64,000 bases of DNA from an uncultured Clostridia bacterium. Lineage in GTDB: Bacteria; Bacillota; Clostridia; Oscillospirales; Acutalibacteraceae. Positions within the stretch are counted from its first letter, which is position 1. Every line of letters begins with the position of its first letter. The position numbers and the translations under genes were made by a program. The stretch covers positions 39,702 to 103,701 of the forward strand of contig CANQGK010000005.1 in the NCBI GenBank assembly GCA_947623175.1, in the 5' to 3' direction. Under the pieces are notes generated by a model. It made no database searches, had not been told where the DNA came from, and saw only the letters and a program-made list of their open reading frames with translations. Below are positions 7,562 through 17,163 of this stretch, piece after piece.

Positions 7562-9199
7562 TTATGATTTATTTTGTGAATCTACCAAGCCCTCGGCTCC
7601 GTAAATTTTTCTCAATTTCGGTTTTTCTATTTTGCCCGTGGGATTGCGCGGAACGTCTGCAAAAATTATACGGCGCGGGCGTTTGTATCTCGGAAGCTCC
7701 ATACAAAATTCGTTTATTTCGTCCTCGGTGCATTCCATGTCCGGCTTAACCTCGATTATGGCCGCCGCTATTTCGCCGAGACGGCTGTCGGGAAGTCCTA
7801 TTACGGCGACGTCCTTGATTTTCGGATGAGCCGACAGAAAGTTTTCTATTTGTACGGGGTAGAGGTTTTCGCCGCCCGTAATGATAACGTCCTTTTTACG
7901 GTCGACAAGATAAATAAACCCGTCCTCGTCCTGCATAGCCATATCTCCCGTGTAAAGCCAGCCGTCCTTTAAAGCTTCGGCGGTTGCCGCTTCGTCATGA
8001 TAATAGCAAATCATAACACCCGGGCCCTTAAGGCAAAGCTCGCCTACCTCGCCTTTTTTGACCTCTTCGCCCGAGGTATTTACGATCTTAACCTGCCAGC
8101 CATAGCCGGGAATACCTATAGCGCCTACCTTGTGTACGTTTTCGATGCCCAAATGCACCGCTCCCGGACCTATAGATTCGGAAAGACCGTAGTTTGTATC
8201 GTATTGCTGTTCGGGGAAATATTCGAGCCATCTTTTGATAAGGCTCTGCGGTACCGGCTGTGCGCCTATATGCATAAGCCTCCACTGTGAAAGTTCATAA
8301 TCCGCAAGATTAACCTCGCCGCGGTCGAGGGCGTTGAGAATATCCTGAGCCCAGGGCACCAACAGCCAGACTATCGTGCATTTCTCGCGGCTTACCGCCT
8401 CTAAAATATTTTTTGCCTGCGTTCCCTTTAATATTACCGCTTTTGAACCGCTTATAAGACTGCCGAACCAATGCATTTTGGCGCCGGTATGATAAAGCGG
8501 CGGGATGCACAAAAAGCAATCGTCCTTGGTCTGTCCGTGATGTGCCTGCTCAACCCTGCAGGAATGTATAAGGCTTTGGTGATTATGTAAAATAGCCTTC
8601 GGAAAACCGGTGGTTCCCGAAGAAAAATAAATTGCGGCTTCGTCCTCTTCGGTAAGCTCACATTCGGGGAATTTGCCCGAGCATTCTGAAATAAGGTCGT
8701 TGTAATCGTCCGCAAAAGCGGGACATGCGGCGCCGAAATAAATAAGGTCGCATTTTTTGCTTATTTTTTCGGCGATATTTTCCACTCTGCCTATAAATTC
8801 GGGGCCGAAAACCAAAACGTCGGCTTCGGCAAGCGAGAGGCAGTATTCTATTTCGTCCGAAGAATATCTGAAATTAAGCGGAACGGCTAAAGCGCCGGTT
8901 TTTAAAATACCGAAATAGATAGGCAGCCAATCTATACAGTTCATAAGCAATATTGCAACCTTTTTGCCCTTGCCTATGCCGTTCGATTTAAGCATATTGG
9001 CACAGCGGTTGGCTTTTTCGTTAAAAACCTCCCAGCTTATTTCTCTGCGGTAATGGGGTACGCGCATAGTGGGCTCAACCAACTCATATTCGCTCCATGT
9101 AAGCTTTCGCGTTTCGGGCTGGTCGGGGTTTATTTCGACAAGCGCCGTATCGCCGGCATACTCTCTTGCGTTTCTTTCAAGCAAATGTACAATAGTCAT
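7562..9199 (-). CDS. AMP-forming acyl-CoA synthetase/ligase
   Basis: An ANL-superfamily enzyme joining a carboxylic acid to CoA by an acyl-adenylate. Visible motifs are the phosphate loop YFSSGTTGFPKAILHNHQ, the A5-like YGLSESIGPG, GWLYTGDMAMQDEDGF with the hinge VDRKKDVIITGGENLYP, and the catalytic lysine region NPTGKIEKPKLR. The ORF begins at 9298, but a CGAGG ribosome site sits 9 nt before the Met at 9199 (MTIVHLLERNAREY), and this gives the family's normal N terminus (545 aa). It precedes iorA by 19 nt. With IorAB it could interconvert arylacetates and arylacetyl-CoA; medium-chain or benzoate-type substrates are equally possible. It resembles FadD-like ligases more than PaaK. Confidence 0.88.
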   Translation of the reverse strand: MTIVHLLERNAREYAGDTALVEINPDQPETRKLTWSEYELVEPTMRVPHYRREISWEVFNEKANRCANMLKSNGIGKGKKVAILLMNCIDWLPIYFGILKTGALAVPLNFRYSSDEIEYCLSLAEADVLVFGPEFIGRVENIAEKISKKCDLIYFGAACPAFADDYNDLISECSGKFPECELTEEDEAAIYFSSGTTGFPKAILHNHQSLIHSCRVEQAHHGQTKDDCFLCIPPLYHTGAKMHWFGSLISGSKAVILKGTQAKNILEAVSREKCTIVWLLVPWAQDILNALDRGEVNLADYELSQWRLMHIGAQPVPQSLIKRWLEYFPEQQYDTNYGLSESIGPGAVHLGIENVHKVGAIGIPGYGWQVKIVNTSGEEVKKGEVGELCLKGPGVMICYYHDEAATAEALKDGWLYTGDMAMQDEDGFIYLVDRKKDVIITGGENLYPVQIENFLSAHPKIKDVAVIGLPDSRLGEIAAAIIEVKPDMECTEDEINEFCMELPRYKRPRRIIFADVPRNPTGKIEKPKLRKIYGAEGLVDSQNKS

Positions 9200-9318
9200 A
9201 ATGCATACCTCGGGTAATAAATTTTTTATACTTTCGAGCGTCGGCAGACTTTTTCCGATTAAAAATATATCACAAATCGTACAAAAATCTACCCGCACTC
9301 GTTTTTTAAAATCGGTTT

Positions 9319-10950
9319 TTACTCGGTAGTCAAATAAGAGGATACCGCGTATACCGTTTGTCCGTTATAATCGAGCCTTGACCAGCCGTTATCCGAAATG
9401 CCGGTACGGGTGTAATATTCGCCCTTTTTAATGGTGACGACGATTTCGCTGTCGGTAACCGAGGGAGCGGTTCTGAGATTGGTTTCCTCCTTGGCGGTAA
9501 CCCGCTCGTTTACGGCGGTAAATTTGGTTTTTAAGCCGTCGCCTTCGCTTTCTTCGGAGCTTACGTTTGCGTTTACCTTGTCGGTGAGAAGGCTTGTTAC
9601 GGCGTAAACGGTCTGCCCCTTATAATTGATGCGCGACCAGCCGCGGGAGGATATACCGGTGCGGGTGTAAAACTCGCCGTTTTTGATGGTGGCTATTATC
9701 TTGCTGTCGGTAGAAGGCTGTGCCCGCAGGTTGGTTTCTTCCTTGGCGGTGACCTTATCGTTTACGTCCTTAAATTCCGAAGCGGGCTGTTGTTCGCTCA
9801 CAACGGGCGGTTTATAAGAAATATCGGTCGTAAGATAAGAGGTTATGGCGTAAACCGTGCTTCCTTTATATTTAAGCTTGGACCAGCCGTTGCTGCCGGT
9901 AGCCGTGCGGGGTAAGGTATCGCCGTTTTTAAGCTGCCCCACTACGCGACTTTTGGTGCTTGCCTCCTCGCGAAGGTTTACAAGCTCCTTGGCGGTTACC
10001 GTGTCGGAAACGGCGGTATATATTCCCGAATTTTTTTCGGGCTTTTCGGCGTCGGAGGGGCGCTTAGCCGCATTTTTCGCCTTTTTTGCGGTTCGTGTAA
10101 AATAGGAAACCGACATATCGCAGTCGCCCTCCACTCCCGGAACGCTTCCGCGGTTGGTGTACTGCCACATATCGCACCTGCCCGAATACGCCGGTGAATT
10201 TGTCTGCGGATAGGGTACCGCAGGATAATTGGCGATCCAGATAAGCCCTTCGTTTTCGAGCGTCTCCGCCGAAAATTCGGAGCCGTCCTTGAGTCCGCTC
10301 AAAGCGGCATAAACCATACCGTCGTACCCCGCCGCCTTTATTTCCTTTATAAAGGCAAGCGCGATAGCCGTGCGCCGCTCGGAGCTTATGCCGTACATGC
10401 GGCTGTCCGCCGATAAATAGCCCTCGCAGTCGTAAGCTATCGGGTAAGATACGGGATACCCCGCAAGCTGTGATATTACCCAATCGGCTTCGGATTTTGC
10501 CTCGGTTTCGTTTACGGCGGTGGAAAAGAAGTAAGCGCCTAAGAGTATTCCAGCCTTTTCCGCCTGCTGAAAATTATAATCGGCGTTGTCGTCCTTGTAA
10601 ATTTTACCGTTTTCGCCGCGGTAGCCTATGCGTATCATCGCAAAGTCCACACCGCCGGACGCCGCTTTTTTCCAATCTATTACGCCCTGCCATTTCGAAA
10701 CGTCTATGCCGTTTTGCTTGCCCTCGCGGCTCACCAATTCCTCGGCGTTCACGTCGGCGCCGTTGCCCAAAGTATTTTCCTTGTTTTCGGGATCGGCGGA
10801 ATCGTCGCCCTTGCTCTCGTAAGGCACGGCGGACGAAAATTCGCTTTGCGCCGGAATACTGTCCGTACTGCTCGTATCGTTCTTGCCGCCGCAGGCGCAG
10901 AGCGCAAACAGCAGAAAAGCGCAGAGCGCAAGACTTAAAACCTTTCTCAT
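9319..10950 (-). CDS. Lipoprotein GH25 lysozyme with three SH3b domains
   Basis: A surface-anchored muramidase that would cut peptidoglycan between MurNAc and GlcNAc. MRKVLSLALCAFLLFALCAC is a lipoprotein signal peptide with the acylated Cys at 20. A low-complexity linker leads to the GH25 barrel at roughly 75-290: GIDVSKWQGVIDW, AYFFSTAV, PIAYDCEGY (catalytic acids) and DMWQYTNRGSVPGVEGDCDMS. Three bacterial SH3 repeats follow (each VTAKE-xNLR...VVxxIKNGE...GWSR...GQTVYAVTSYL), expected to bind the cell wall. The gene is 543 aa, with a promoter at 11008-11036 that faces the symporter promoter. The spacing to the downstream acyl-CoA synthetase (119 nt, no terminator seen) leaves read-through possible. 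Confidence 0.93.
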   Translation of the reverse strand: MRKVLSLALCAFLLFALCACGGKNDTSSTDSIPAQSEFSSAVPYESKGDDSADPENKENTLGNGADVNAEELVSREGKQNGIDVSKWQGVIDWKKAASGGVDFAMIRIGYRGENGKIYKDDNADYNFQQAEKAGILLGAYFFSTAVNETEAKSEADWVISQLAGYPVSYPIAYDCEGYLSADSRMYGISSERRTAIALAFIKEIKAAGYDGMVYAALSGLKDGSEFSAETLENEGLIWIANYPAVPYPQTNSPAYSGRCDMWQYTNRGSVPGVEGDCDMSVSYFTRTAKKAKNAAKRPSDAEKPEKNSGIYTAVSDTVTAKELVNLREEASTKSRVVGQLKNGDTLPRTATGSNGWSKLKYKGSTVYAITSYLTTDISYKPPVVSEQQPASEFKDVNDKVTAKEETNLRAQPSTDSKIIATIKNGEFYTRTGISSRGWSRINYKGQTVYAVTSLLTDKVNANVSSEESEGDGLKTKFTAVNERVTAKEETNLRTAPSVTDSEIVVTIKKGEYYTRTGISDNGWSRLDYNGQTVYAVSSYLTTE

Positions 10951-11007
10951 AAAATATCACCTATATATAACAAATGCCTGTATAGCATTGTAATCTGATC
11001 GTATATC

Positions 11008-11036
11008 ATTTTATCATTTTAAAGTACAAAAGTCAA
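11008..11036 (-). promoter_or_regulatory. Promoter of the GH25 lysozyme gene
   Basis: Minus-strand TTGACT, 17-nt spacer, TAAAAT. The spacer contains TTTAAAGT on the plus strand, a motif repeated in the divergent symporter promoter. Confidence 0.65.
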
Positions 11037-11074
11037 CCGATAAAGGGCATTTTAGACAGTTTTGCAGAAAAATG

Positions 11075-11103
11075 TTGACAAAATCGCTTTAAAGTGATAA
11101 AGT
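11075..11103 (+). promoter_or_regulatory. Promoter of the sodium:solute symporter gene
   Basis: TTGACA, 17 nt, TAAAGT. The spacer carries CTTTAAAGTG, a short palindrome-like motif that recurs at 11018 and 11129, so regulation by a factor binding it is possible. Confidence 0.6.
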
Positions 11104-11155
11104 AATAGTATCAAATGCGCTTTAATATTTTAAAGTGTTAAAAGGAGTTGGATTT

Positions 11156-12766
11156 ATGCATTTAGCAGCAGTCAGTCAAATCAATCACACCACCGTTTGG
11201 ATAGCTATACCCATGCTTCTTTGTTTTTTCGCGTTGATGGTAGGCGTCGGCATTTCCTGCCGTAAGCACGCCACGAACGTCGACAGCTTCGTTCTCGGCA
11301 AACGCGCGGTGGGGCCCTGGCTTACCGCCTTCGCTTTCGGAACCTCCTATTTTTCGGCGGTTATCTTTATAGGCTATGCCGGACAGTTCGGTTGGAACTT
11401 CGGTCTCGCCTCTACCTGGATAGGCCTCGGAAACGCCTTTATAGGTTCCCTGCTTTCCTGGATCGTTTTGGGAAGGCGCACCCGCGTTATGACTCAGCAT
11501 TTGGAATCGAAAACCATGCCCGACTTTTTTGAAAAAAGATACGATTCCAAAAATCTCAAAATCGCGGCTTCGTTTATAGTGTTTATTTTCCTTATTCCCT
11601 ACACCGCATCCCTTTATAACGGTCTTTCCTCGTTATTCAACAACGTATTTTCCATCCCTTATTGGGTAGTCGTTTTGATAATGGCGGTGCTCACCGGCAT
11701 ATACGTTATTTTCGGCGGATATATGGCTACCGCCATCAACGATTTTATCCAGGGTATAATAATGCTCGTCGGCATCGTCGCGGTAATCGCCGCGGTATTG
11801 CACCAAAACGGCGGATTTACCGCCGCCACTCAGGCATTAAGCGACAGCGCCGGAGCCGAATACACCTCCCTTTTCGGGCCTAATCCCGTATTTTTGTTCT
11901 TCGTCGTAATGCTCACCTCGCTCGGTACCTGGGGACTTCCGCAAATGGTCGGAAAATTCTATTCCATTAAGGACGAGGGCTCCATTAAAAAAGGCACCCT
12001 CATTTCCACCCTGTTTGCAATCGTAGTCGCCGGCGGCTGTTACTTCTTGGGCGGCTTCGGCAAGCTTTATTCCGAGGAAATGGCGGCGTCGGGATACATC
12101 ACCGAAAAAAGCGTAATGTTTGACAAGGTGATCCCCACGATGCTCTCCGACCTTGCGCCGGTAATAGTGGCGCTCATAATAGTTTTGGTGCTTGCGGCGT
12201 CAATGTCCACCTTATCCTCATTGGTGCTCACCTCTTCGTCAACCCTCACCCTTGACGTTATAAAGCCCGCGGCTTCGCGCAAAAAGGAAATGAGCGAAAA
12301 GCAAAGCGTGCTTATTATGAGACTGTTTATCGTATTCTTTATCGCCGTTTCCGCGATAATCGCGATTTTAAAGGACAGCATCTGGAAGGATTCCGTATTT
12401 ATCGCTCAAATGATGGGCGTTTCCTGGGGAGCCTTGGCGGGTTCGTTCTTGGCGCCCTTCTTATACGGTCTGTATTGGAAAAAAGCCACCCGCGCGGGGG
12501 TTGTCGCAAGCTTTATTTTCGGCGCGGGGCTTGAAATAATTCAGTTGGCGATAAGCGTAGGCTGGATATCCGTAGCGAATATCCCCGTTATTTCGTTCAT
12601 ATTTACAAACTCGCTTTACTCGGGCGTTTTCGCCATGGTCGGCGGCTTGATATTGGTTCCGATAGTAAGCCTGCTTTCGCAAAAAACCATGCCCGACAAC
12701 GTAGATGAAAAATTCAGCTGCTACGACGTACAGGTCGTTACCAATAAAAAGAATTCCCTCGGTTAA
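11156..12766 (+). CDS. Sodium:solute symporter family transporter (SSS)
   Basis: A polytopic inner-membrane carrier that uses the sodium gradient to import a small solute. The 536-aa protein has the SSS layout of about 13 membrane segments, beginning WIAIPMLLCFFALMVGVGI, and the family feature GKRAVGPWLTAFAFGTSYFSAVIFIGYAGQFGW in the first repeat. A second conserved block, VLVLAASMSTLSSLVLTSSSTLTLDV, is the SSS sodium-site region in the middle. The ORF track begins at a GTG at 11135, but the AAAAGGAG site is inside that extension, and the ATG at 11156 (MHLAAVSQ) is preferred. Substrate (amino acid, pantothenate, sugar or carboxylate) cannot be told from sequence. It is monocistronic between a promoter and a terminator. 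Confidence 0.9.
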   Translation: MHLAAVSQINHTTVWIAIPMLLCFFALMVGVGISCRKHATNVDSFVLGKRAVGPWLTAFAFGTSYFSAVIFIGYAGQFGWNFGLASTWIGLGNAFIGSLLSWIVLGRRTRVMTQHLESKTMPDFFEKRYDSKNLKIAASFIVFIFLIPYTASLYNGLSSLFNNVFSIPYWVVVLIMAVLTGIYVIFGGYMATAINDFIQGIIMLVGIVAVIAAVLHQNGGFTAATQALSDSAGAEYTSLFGPNPVFLFFVVMLTSLGTWGLPQMVGKFYSIKDEGSIKKGTLISTLFAIVVAGGCYFLGGFGKLYSEEMAASGYITEKSVMFDKVIPTMLSDLAPVIVALIIVLVLAASMSTLSSLVLTSSSTLTLDVIKPAASRKKEMSEKQSVLIMRLFIVFFIAVSAIIAILKDSIWKDSVFIAQMMGVSWGALAGSFLAPFLYGLYWKKATRAGVVASFIFGAGLEIIQLAISVGWISVANIPVISFIFTNSLYSGVFAMVGGLILVPIVSLLSQKTMPDNVDEKFSCYDVQVVTNKKNSLG

Positions 12767-12808
12767 TGATTTAAATTTTTTTAAAACTACCTCCTTTCTA
12801 TGTGATGA

Positions 12809-12845
12809 GCCGCCGATATTTTCTCCGTATCGGCGGCGCTTTTTA
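12809..12845 (+). terminator. Terminator after the symporter
   Basis: GCCGCCGATA pairs with TATCGGCGGC, followed by GCTTTTTATT. Confidence 0.85.
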
Positions 12846-12905
12846 TTAAATATTTCATTTTAAAGCGGATTTTGCGACTTTTTTTGCATTTTTGCCTTGC
12901 ATAGC

Positions 12906-12934
12906 TTGAAAATTTCGCATTTTAAGTGTATTAT
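12906..12934 (+). promoter_or_regulatory. Promoter of pth-mfd
   Basis: TTGAAA, 17 nt, TATTAT, ending about 34 nt before the pth start codon. An overlapping TATAAT three bases downstream would require a 20-nt spacer. Confidence 0.5.
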
Positions 12935-12967
12935 AATAATAACAATGATAAATTCAAGGAGAATAAG

Positions 12968-13558
12968 ATGTTTTTTAAATCAAAACCGGCATACGATTGG
13001 CTGGTAGCGGGGCTTGGAAATCCGGGTATCCGGTATGAAAACACCCGTCACAACGCGGGATTTATCGCTGCGGATAAATTGTCGGAAAAATACGGCTTCG
13101 ATATAAACAAGCACAAATTCGAAGCGCTGTGCGGCGAATTTTCCGTCGACGGCAGACGCATACTCGTCATAAAGCCGCAGACCTATATGAACAATTCGGG
13201 ACGCGCGGTAACCGCCGCCGCCGCGTTTTACAAGATCCCTGCCGACCGCTTTATAATTATGCACGACGATATTTCACTTGACGTAGGCAAAATTCGCATG
13301 CGGCGAAAGGGCAGTGACGGCGGTCAACGGGGTATGCGGGATATAATAGAGCTGTGCGGCACGGACGAGCTTATGCGCATTAAAATCGGCGTAGGCAAAA
13401 AGCCGCACCCCGATTACGATTTGGCGGATTGGGTATTAAGTAAATTCCCGCCGGAGCAAAAAAGCGATTTGGAAAAAGCGATAGAAAATGCCGCATCGGC
13501 GGTAAAGGCAATCATAACAAACGGAATAGATTTTGCAATGAATAAATACAACGGTTGA
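12968..13558 (+). CDS. pth: Peptidyl-tRNA hydrolase
   Basis: Cytoplasmic esterase that frees tRNA from peptidyl-tRNA dropped by stalled ribosomes. The 196-aa protein matches bacterial Pth length. GLGNPGIRYENTRHNAGF contains the catalytic His, KPQTYMNNSG the substrate Asn residues, and MHDDISLDVGKIRMR the conserved Asp; GGQRGMRDI is a further family block. The ORF track start (12926) lies in AT-rich leader; the ATG at 12968 follows AAGGAG and gives the usual N terminus. mfd begins 7 nt after the stop, so the two are co-transcribed, a common clostridial pairing. Confidence 0.96.
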   Translation: MFFKSKPAYDWLVAGLGNPGIRYENTRHNAGFIAADKLSEKYGFDINKHKFEALCGEFSVDGRRILVIKPQTYMNNSGRAVTAAAAFYKIPADRFIIMHDDISLDVGKIRMRRKGSDGGQRGMRDIIELCGTDELMRIKIGVGKKPHPDYDLADWVLSKFPPEQKSDLEKAIENAASAVKAIITNGIDFAMNKYNG

Positions 13559-13565
13559 GGTCATT

Positions 13566-16500
13566 ATGGAATTTTTAAACAAAATATTGGCAAAGGATCC
13601 GGATTACGCCCTGTTTTTAAAGGATATAAAGAGCGGGCGCATTCCGATTGCCTGCACCGGGCTGTCGGGCATTCACAAGGCGGCGATTTTATCCGTCCTT
13701 TTTAAGGATACCGGGCAGAAAATCACAGTGATAACGCAGGACGAAGCCGCCGCCAAGGAGCTTGCCGACGATATTGCGATATTCGGAATAAGAACGATAA
13801 ATTTCCCCTTGAGGGATTATTGCATAGGCAATTTAAGCGGCTTTTCGCGAGAGTATGAGCATAAAAGAACCGACACCCTGTCCGCAATTGCGGATGGGGA
13901 TTTTGACCTGCTTACCCTATCGATAGACGCCGCGCTGCAATATACGATTCCGAAAGAAGCTCTGTCAGCCGCGCGGTTTGCCTTAAAAACGGGCGATGAG
14001 ATAAGCACCTCGGCGCTTACCGAAAGGCTTTTAAACGCCGGCTACAGCCGAAGCGAGATTTGCGAGGGCGCGGGGCAGTTCGCGGTGCGCGGCGGAATTT
14101 TCGACCTCTTTCCGATCACCTGCACATCCCCCTGCCGCATCGAATTTTGGGGCGACGAAATCGACAATATATACCTCTACGATCCCGAAACGCAAAGGCG
14201 TACCGATTCGGTTGAAAGTATCGAAATAACCCCCGCAAGCGAGATCATATACAATCGCGAAGAATTGGCGAATACGCTTTGCGAATACCTTAAAACCGCA
14301 AAAAGGCTTACGGAAAATCAAAAGAACAGAATATCGGCGGATATCGACGCGATAAACAACGGCGTTTTCATCCCGCCGGACAGATATCTGCCCTTTATAT
14401 ATCCCTCACGCGACAGCGTATTGGACTACGTAAGCGACACCTTGATATTTATAAGCGAAAGCGGCAATATATCCGAGCGGTTCAAATCGATGCAGATACA
14501 GCAATCGGCGGATATCGAGAACCTGCTCGAGGAAGGATTTTTATCCTCCGCTACCGCAAAGCTGTGGCTTGACCGCGCGGATTTTGACCGTAAAACCGAG
14601 AACGCCGTAATGCTCGAAAATTTCCCGAGAACCTCGTACGACGCGAAGATAAAGGATATCGTCAACTTTAATTATAAGCGTTCCTCCGCCTGGGGCGGGG
14701 ATCTCGGCGTACTTACGGAGGATATTGCCTACATCACCGAGCAAAAGGGCGCCGTAGTTATATTGGCGGGTGAGGAACGTGCCGCAAAGGTGCTTACAAG
14801 CGAGCTTAACGAAAAGGGTATACCCGCCGTATTTATAAAATCGCCGAAAGAAGTAACGCCCGGCGTCACGGTAAGCGTCGGCGGACTTTCGAGCGGATTT
14901 GAAATACCCTCGCAGAGATTTTCGCTTATTACCCACCGCCACATCGCCAACGATTCCGGTCGGGTGAAAAAACGCCGCAAGGACAGCAAGCAAATCGGCT
15001 CCTTGGACGAGATACGCCCCGGAGATTACGTGGTTCACGAAACCCACGGAATAGGCGTTTTTGACGGCATAACCCGCATCACGAACTTCGGCGTTACCAA
15101 GGATTACATAAAGATCAAATACGCCGAAAGCGACGTTTTGTACGTGCCGGTAACCCAGCTTGATCTGGTTTCGCGTTATATAGGACGGGTGAGCGATGAC
15201 GGCGGCGTCAGGCTGAGTCGGCTCGGAAGCGGCGATTGGCAAAAAACCCGCCGCAAGGTAAAAGCGGCGGTTAAGGATATCGCAAAGGAGCTTACCGTAC
15301 TTTACGCCAAGCGTATGTCGATAAAGGGTTACGCTTTCGGACCGGATACCGACCTGCAAAACGATTTTGAACGCCGTTTCGAATACGACGAAACCGACGA
15401 CCAGCTGCGCTGTGTCAACGAAATAAAGCGCGATATGGAGCGCGATATTCCGATGGACCGTCTGCTTTGCGGCGACGTGGGCTTCGGAAAAACCGAGGTG
15501 GCGCTGCGAGCCGCCTTTAAATGCATAAGCGAGGGCAAGCAATGCGTATTGCTGGTGCCTACCACCATACTTGCCATGCAGCATTACAACACTATAATCC
15601 GCCGCTTCGGAGATATGCCCGTAACGGTAAAGCTGCTCGACCGGTTTGTCACACCGAAACAGCAGGCACAAATAGTCGCCGACCTTAAATGCGGCAGAGT
15701 GGACATGGTAGTCGGCACTCACCGACTTATTTCAAAGGACGTGAGCTTTAAGGATATCGGGCTTGTAATCATCGACGAAGAACAGCGTTTCGGCGTAGCC
15801 CAAAAAGAAAAGCTTAAGGAGCTTTATCCGTTTGTGGATATACTCACCTTAAGCGCTACCCCTATTCCCCGCACCCTTAATATGGCGATGTCGGGACTTC
15901 GGGATATGTCCTCCATAGACGAGGCTCCGGGCGACCGGCACCCCGTGCAATCCTACGTTATGGAGTATAATTCGGGAGTGATCATCGACGCGATAAATAA
16001 GGAAATTCGCCGCGGCGGTCAGGTTTATTACCTTCACAACCGGGTCGAAACCATTTCTCACTGCGCCGCCAAGCTCAAGCAAAGCTTACCCGACGCGAAT
16101 ATAGGAATAGCCCACGGTCAAATGAGCGAGGACGAGCTTACCGACGTATGGCGCAAGCTTATGGAGCATGAAATCGACGTTTTGGTCTGCACCACGATTA
16201 TCGAGACGGGTATCGACGTGCCGAACGCCAACACCTTGATAATCGAAGACGCCGACAGAATGGGACTTGCCCAGCTCCACCAATTGCGCGGGAGAGTCGG
16301 CCGCTCGCCGAGACGGGCTTACGCCTATTTCTGTTTTGCCAAAAACAAGCAGATTTCGGACGTTGCCGCAAAAAGGCTCGAAGCCATACGCGAATTTACC
16401 GAATTCGGCTCGGGCTTTAAAATCGCAATGCGCGACCTTGAAATACGCGGCGCCGGCAGTGTTTTGGGCAGCGACCAGCACGGCAATATGGAGTCGGTAG

Positions 16501-16994
16501 GGTACGATTTGTATTTAAAGCTTTTATCCGAAGCGGTAATGGAGCAAAACGGCGAAACTCCCGAGAAGGAAGTCACCTGCACCGTCGACCTCAACGTTTC
16601 GGCACATATACCCGAAAGTTATATCGAATCCCTCTCCGCAAGGCTCGGTATTTACAAGCGCATAGCCGCCATTAAAACCGATGAGGACGCTTCGGACGTC
16701 ATAGACGAGCTTTGCGACCGCTTCGGCGAACCGCCGAAATCGGTTATGGGACTTATCGACGTCGCCGTTTTGCGCAATAAGGCGGCAAGGGCGGATATAA
16801 CCGAAATTACCGGCACCGCCAACACGGCGATATTGCATATAAATTCCGTAAAGCCCGAAATTATGGGCAGACTGTCGGAATATTTCGGCGAAAGATTTAT
16901 GCTCAACGCCTCCGAAGAACCCGTTTACGTAATAAAGCTTTCCAAAGGCGAAAAAATGTCCGCCCTCGTCTCCGAGCTCGGAAAAGCGCTGTGA
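13566..16994 (+). CDS. mfd: Transcription-repair coupling factor (Mfd)
   Basis: ATP-driven translocase that removes RNA polymerase stalled at DNA lesions and recruits UvrA. At 1142 aa it is full length. The order is a UvrB-like N-terminal region (LPLRDYCIGN, FAVRGGIFDLFPI), an RNA-polymerase-interacting CarD-like domain near 480-560 (GDYVVHETHGIGVFDGI), and a RecG-like helicase core with Walker A GDVGFGKTEVALRAAF and the DEEQ box VIIDEEQRFGVAQKE. TLSATPIPRTLNMAM and the TRG segment VCTTIIETGIDVPNANTLI...QLHQLRGRVGRSPRRAYAY follow, then a C-terminal TRCF domain. It is the second gene of the pth-mfd operon and ends before a strong terminator. Confidence 0.97.
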   Translation: MEFLNKILAKDPDYALFLKDIKSGRIPIACTGLSGIHKAAILSVLFKDTGQKITVITQDEAAAKELADDIAIFGIRTINFPLRDYCIGNLSGFSREYEHKRTDTLSAIADGDFDLLTLSIDAALQYTIPKEALSAARFALKTGDEISTSALTERLLNAGYSRSEICEGAGQFAVRGGIFDLFPITCTSPCRIEFWGDEIDNIYLYDPETQRRTDSVESIEITPASEIIYNREELANTLCEYLKTAKRLTENQKNRISADIDAINNGVFIPPDRYLPFIYPSRDSVLDYVSDTLIFISESGNISERFKSMQIQQSADIENLLEEGFLSSATAKLWLDRADFDRKTENAVMLENFPRTSYDAKIKDIVNFNYKRSSAWGGDLGVLTEDIAYITEQKGAVVILAGEERAAKVLTSELNEKGIPAVFIKSPKEVTPGVTVSVGGLSSGFEIPSQRFSLITHRHIANDSGRVKKRRKDSKQIGSLDEIRPGDYVVHETHGIGVFDGITRITNFGVTKDYIKIKYAESDVLYVPVTQLDLVSRYIGRVSDDGGVRLSRLGSGDWQKTRRKVKAAVKDIAKELTVLYAKRMSIKGYAFGPDTDLQNDFERRFEYDETDDQLRCVNEIKRDMERDIPMDRLLCGDVGFGKTEVALRAAFKCISEGKQCVLLVPTTILAMQHYNTIIRRFGDMPVTVKLLDRFVTPKQQAQIVADLKCGRVDMVVGTHRLISKDVSFKDIGLVIIDEEQRFGVAQKEKLKELYPFVDILTLSATPIPRTLNMAMSGLRDMSSIDEAPGDRHPVQSYVMEYNSGVIIDAINKEIRRGGQVYYLHNRVETISHCAAKLKQSLPDANIGIAHGQMSEDELTDVWRKLMEHEIDVLVCTTIIETGIDVPNANTLIIEDADRMGLAQLHQLRGRVGRSPRRAYAYFCFAKNKQISDVAAKRLEAIREFTEFGSGFKIAMRDLEIRGAGSVLGSDQHGNMESVGYDLYLKLLSEAVMEQNGETPEKEVTCTVDLNVSAHIPESYIESLSARLGIYKRIAAIKTDEDASDVIDELCDRFGEPPKSVMGLIDVAVLRNKAARADITEITGTANTAILHINSVKPEIMGRLSEYFGERFMLNASEEPVYVIKLSKGEKMSALVSELGKAL

Positions 16995-17020
16995 ATTAAA
17001 AATCCTCGGTAAACAGTAAC

Positions 17021-17072
17021 TGTGATGGCAAAAAGCGAGAAACGCTCAAAACTTTTTGCCATCACATTTTTT
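17021..17072 (+). terminator. Terminator after mfd
   Basis: TGTGATGGCAAAAAG pairs with CTTTTTGCCATCACA and is followed by TTTTTTAT. The GC-balanced housekeeping region ends here and an AT-rich islet begins. Confidence 0.85.
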
Positions 17073-17163
17073 ATAAAAAATTATAAAAAATCAAATATAT
17101 GTAACCAAAAGTTCAACTTGAAACGTTATATTATCAAGACGAACTTTAGGAGGTATGTTCGTA

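Noticed and set aside
14541-15722. 393-codon minus-strand ORF
   Set aside because: Antisense to the central part of mfd, with Tyr/Ala/Gly-rich low-information sequence and no domain.
17119-17143. Possible ECF-type autoregulated promoter (TGAAAC-15-CGAA) before the sigma gene
   Set aside because: The start of transcription would fall on the ribosome site at 17150, leaving no room for a leader, so it is not a believable promoter for this gene.
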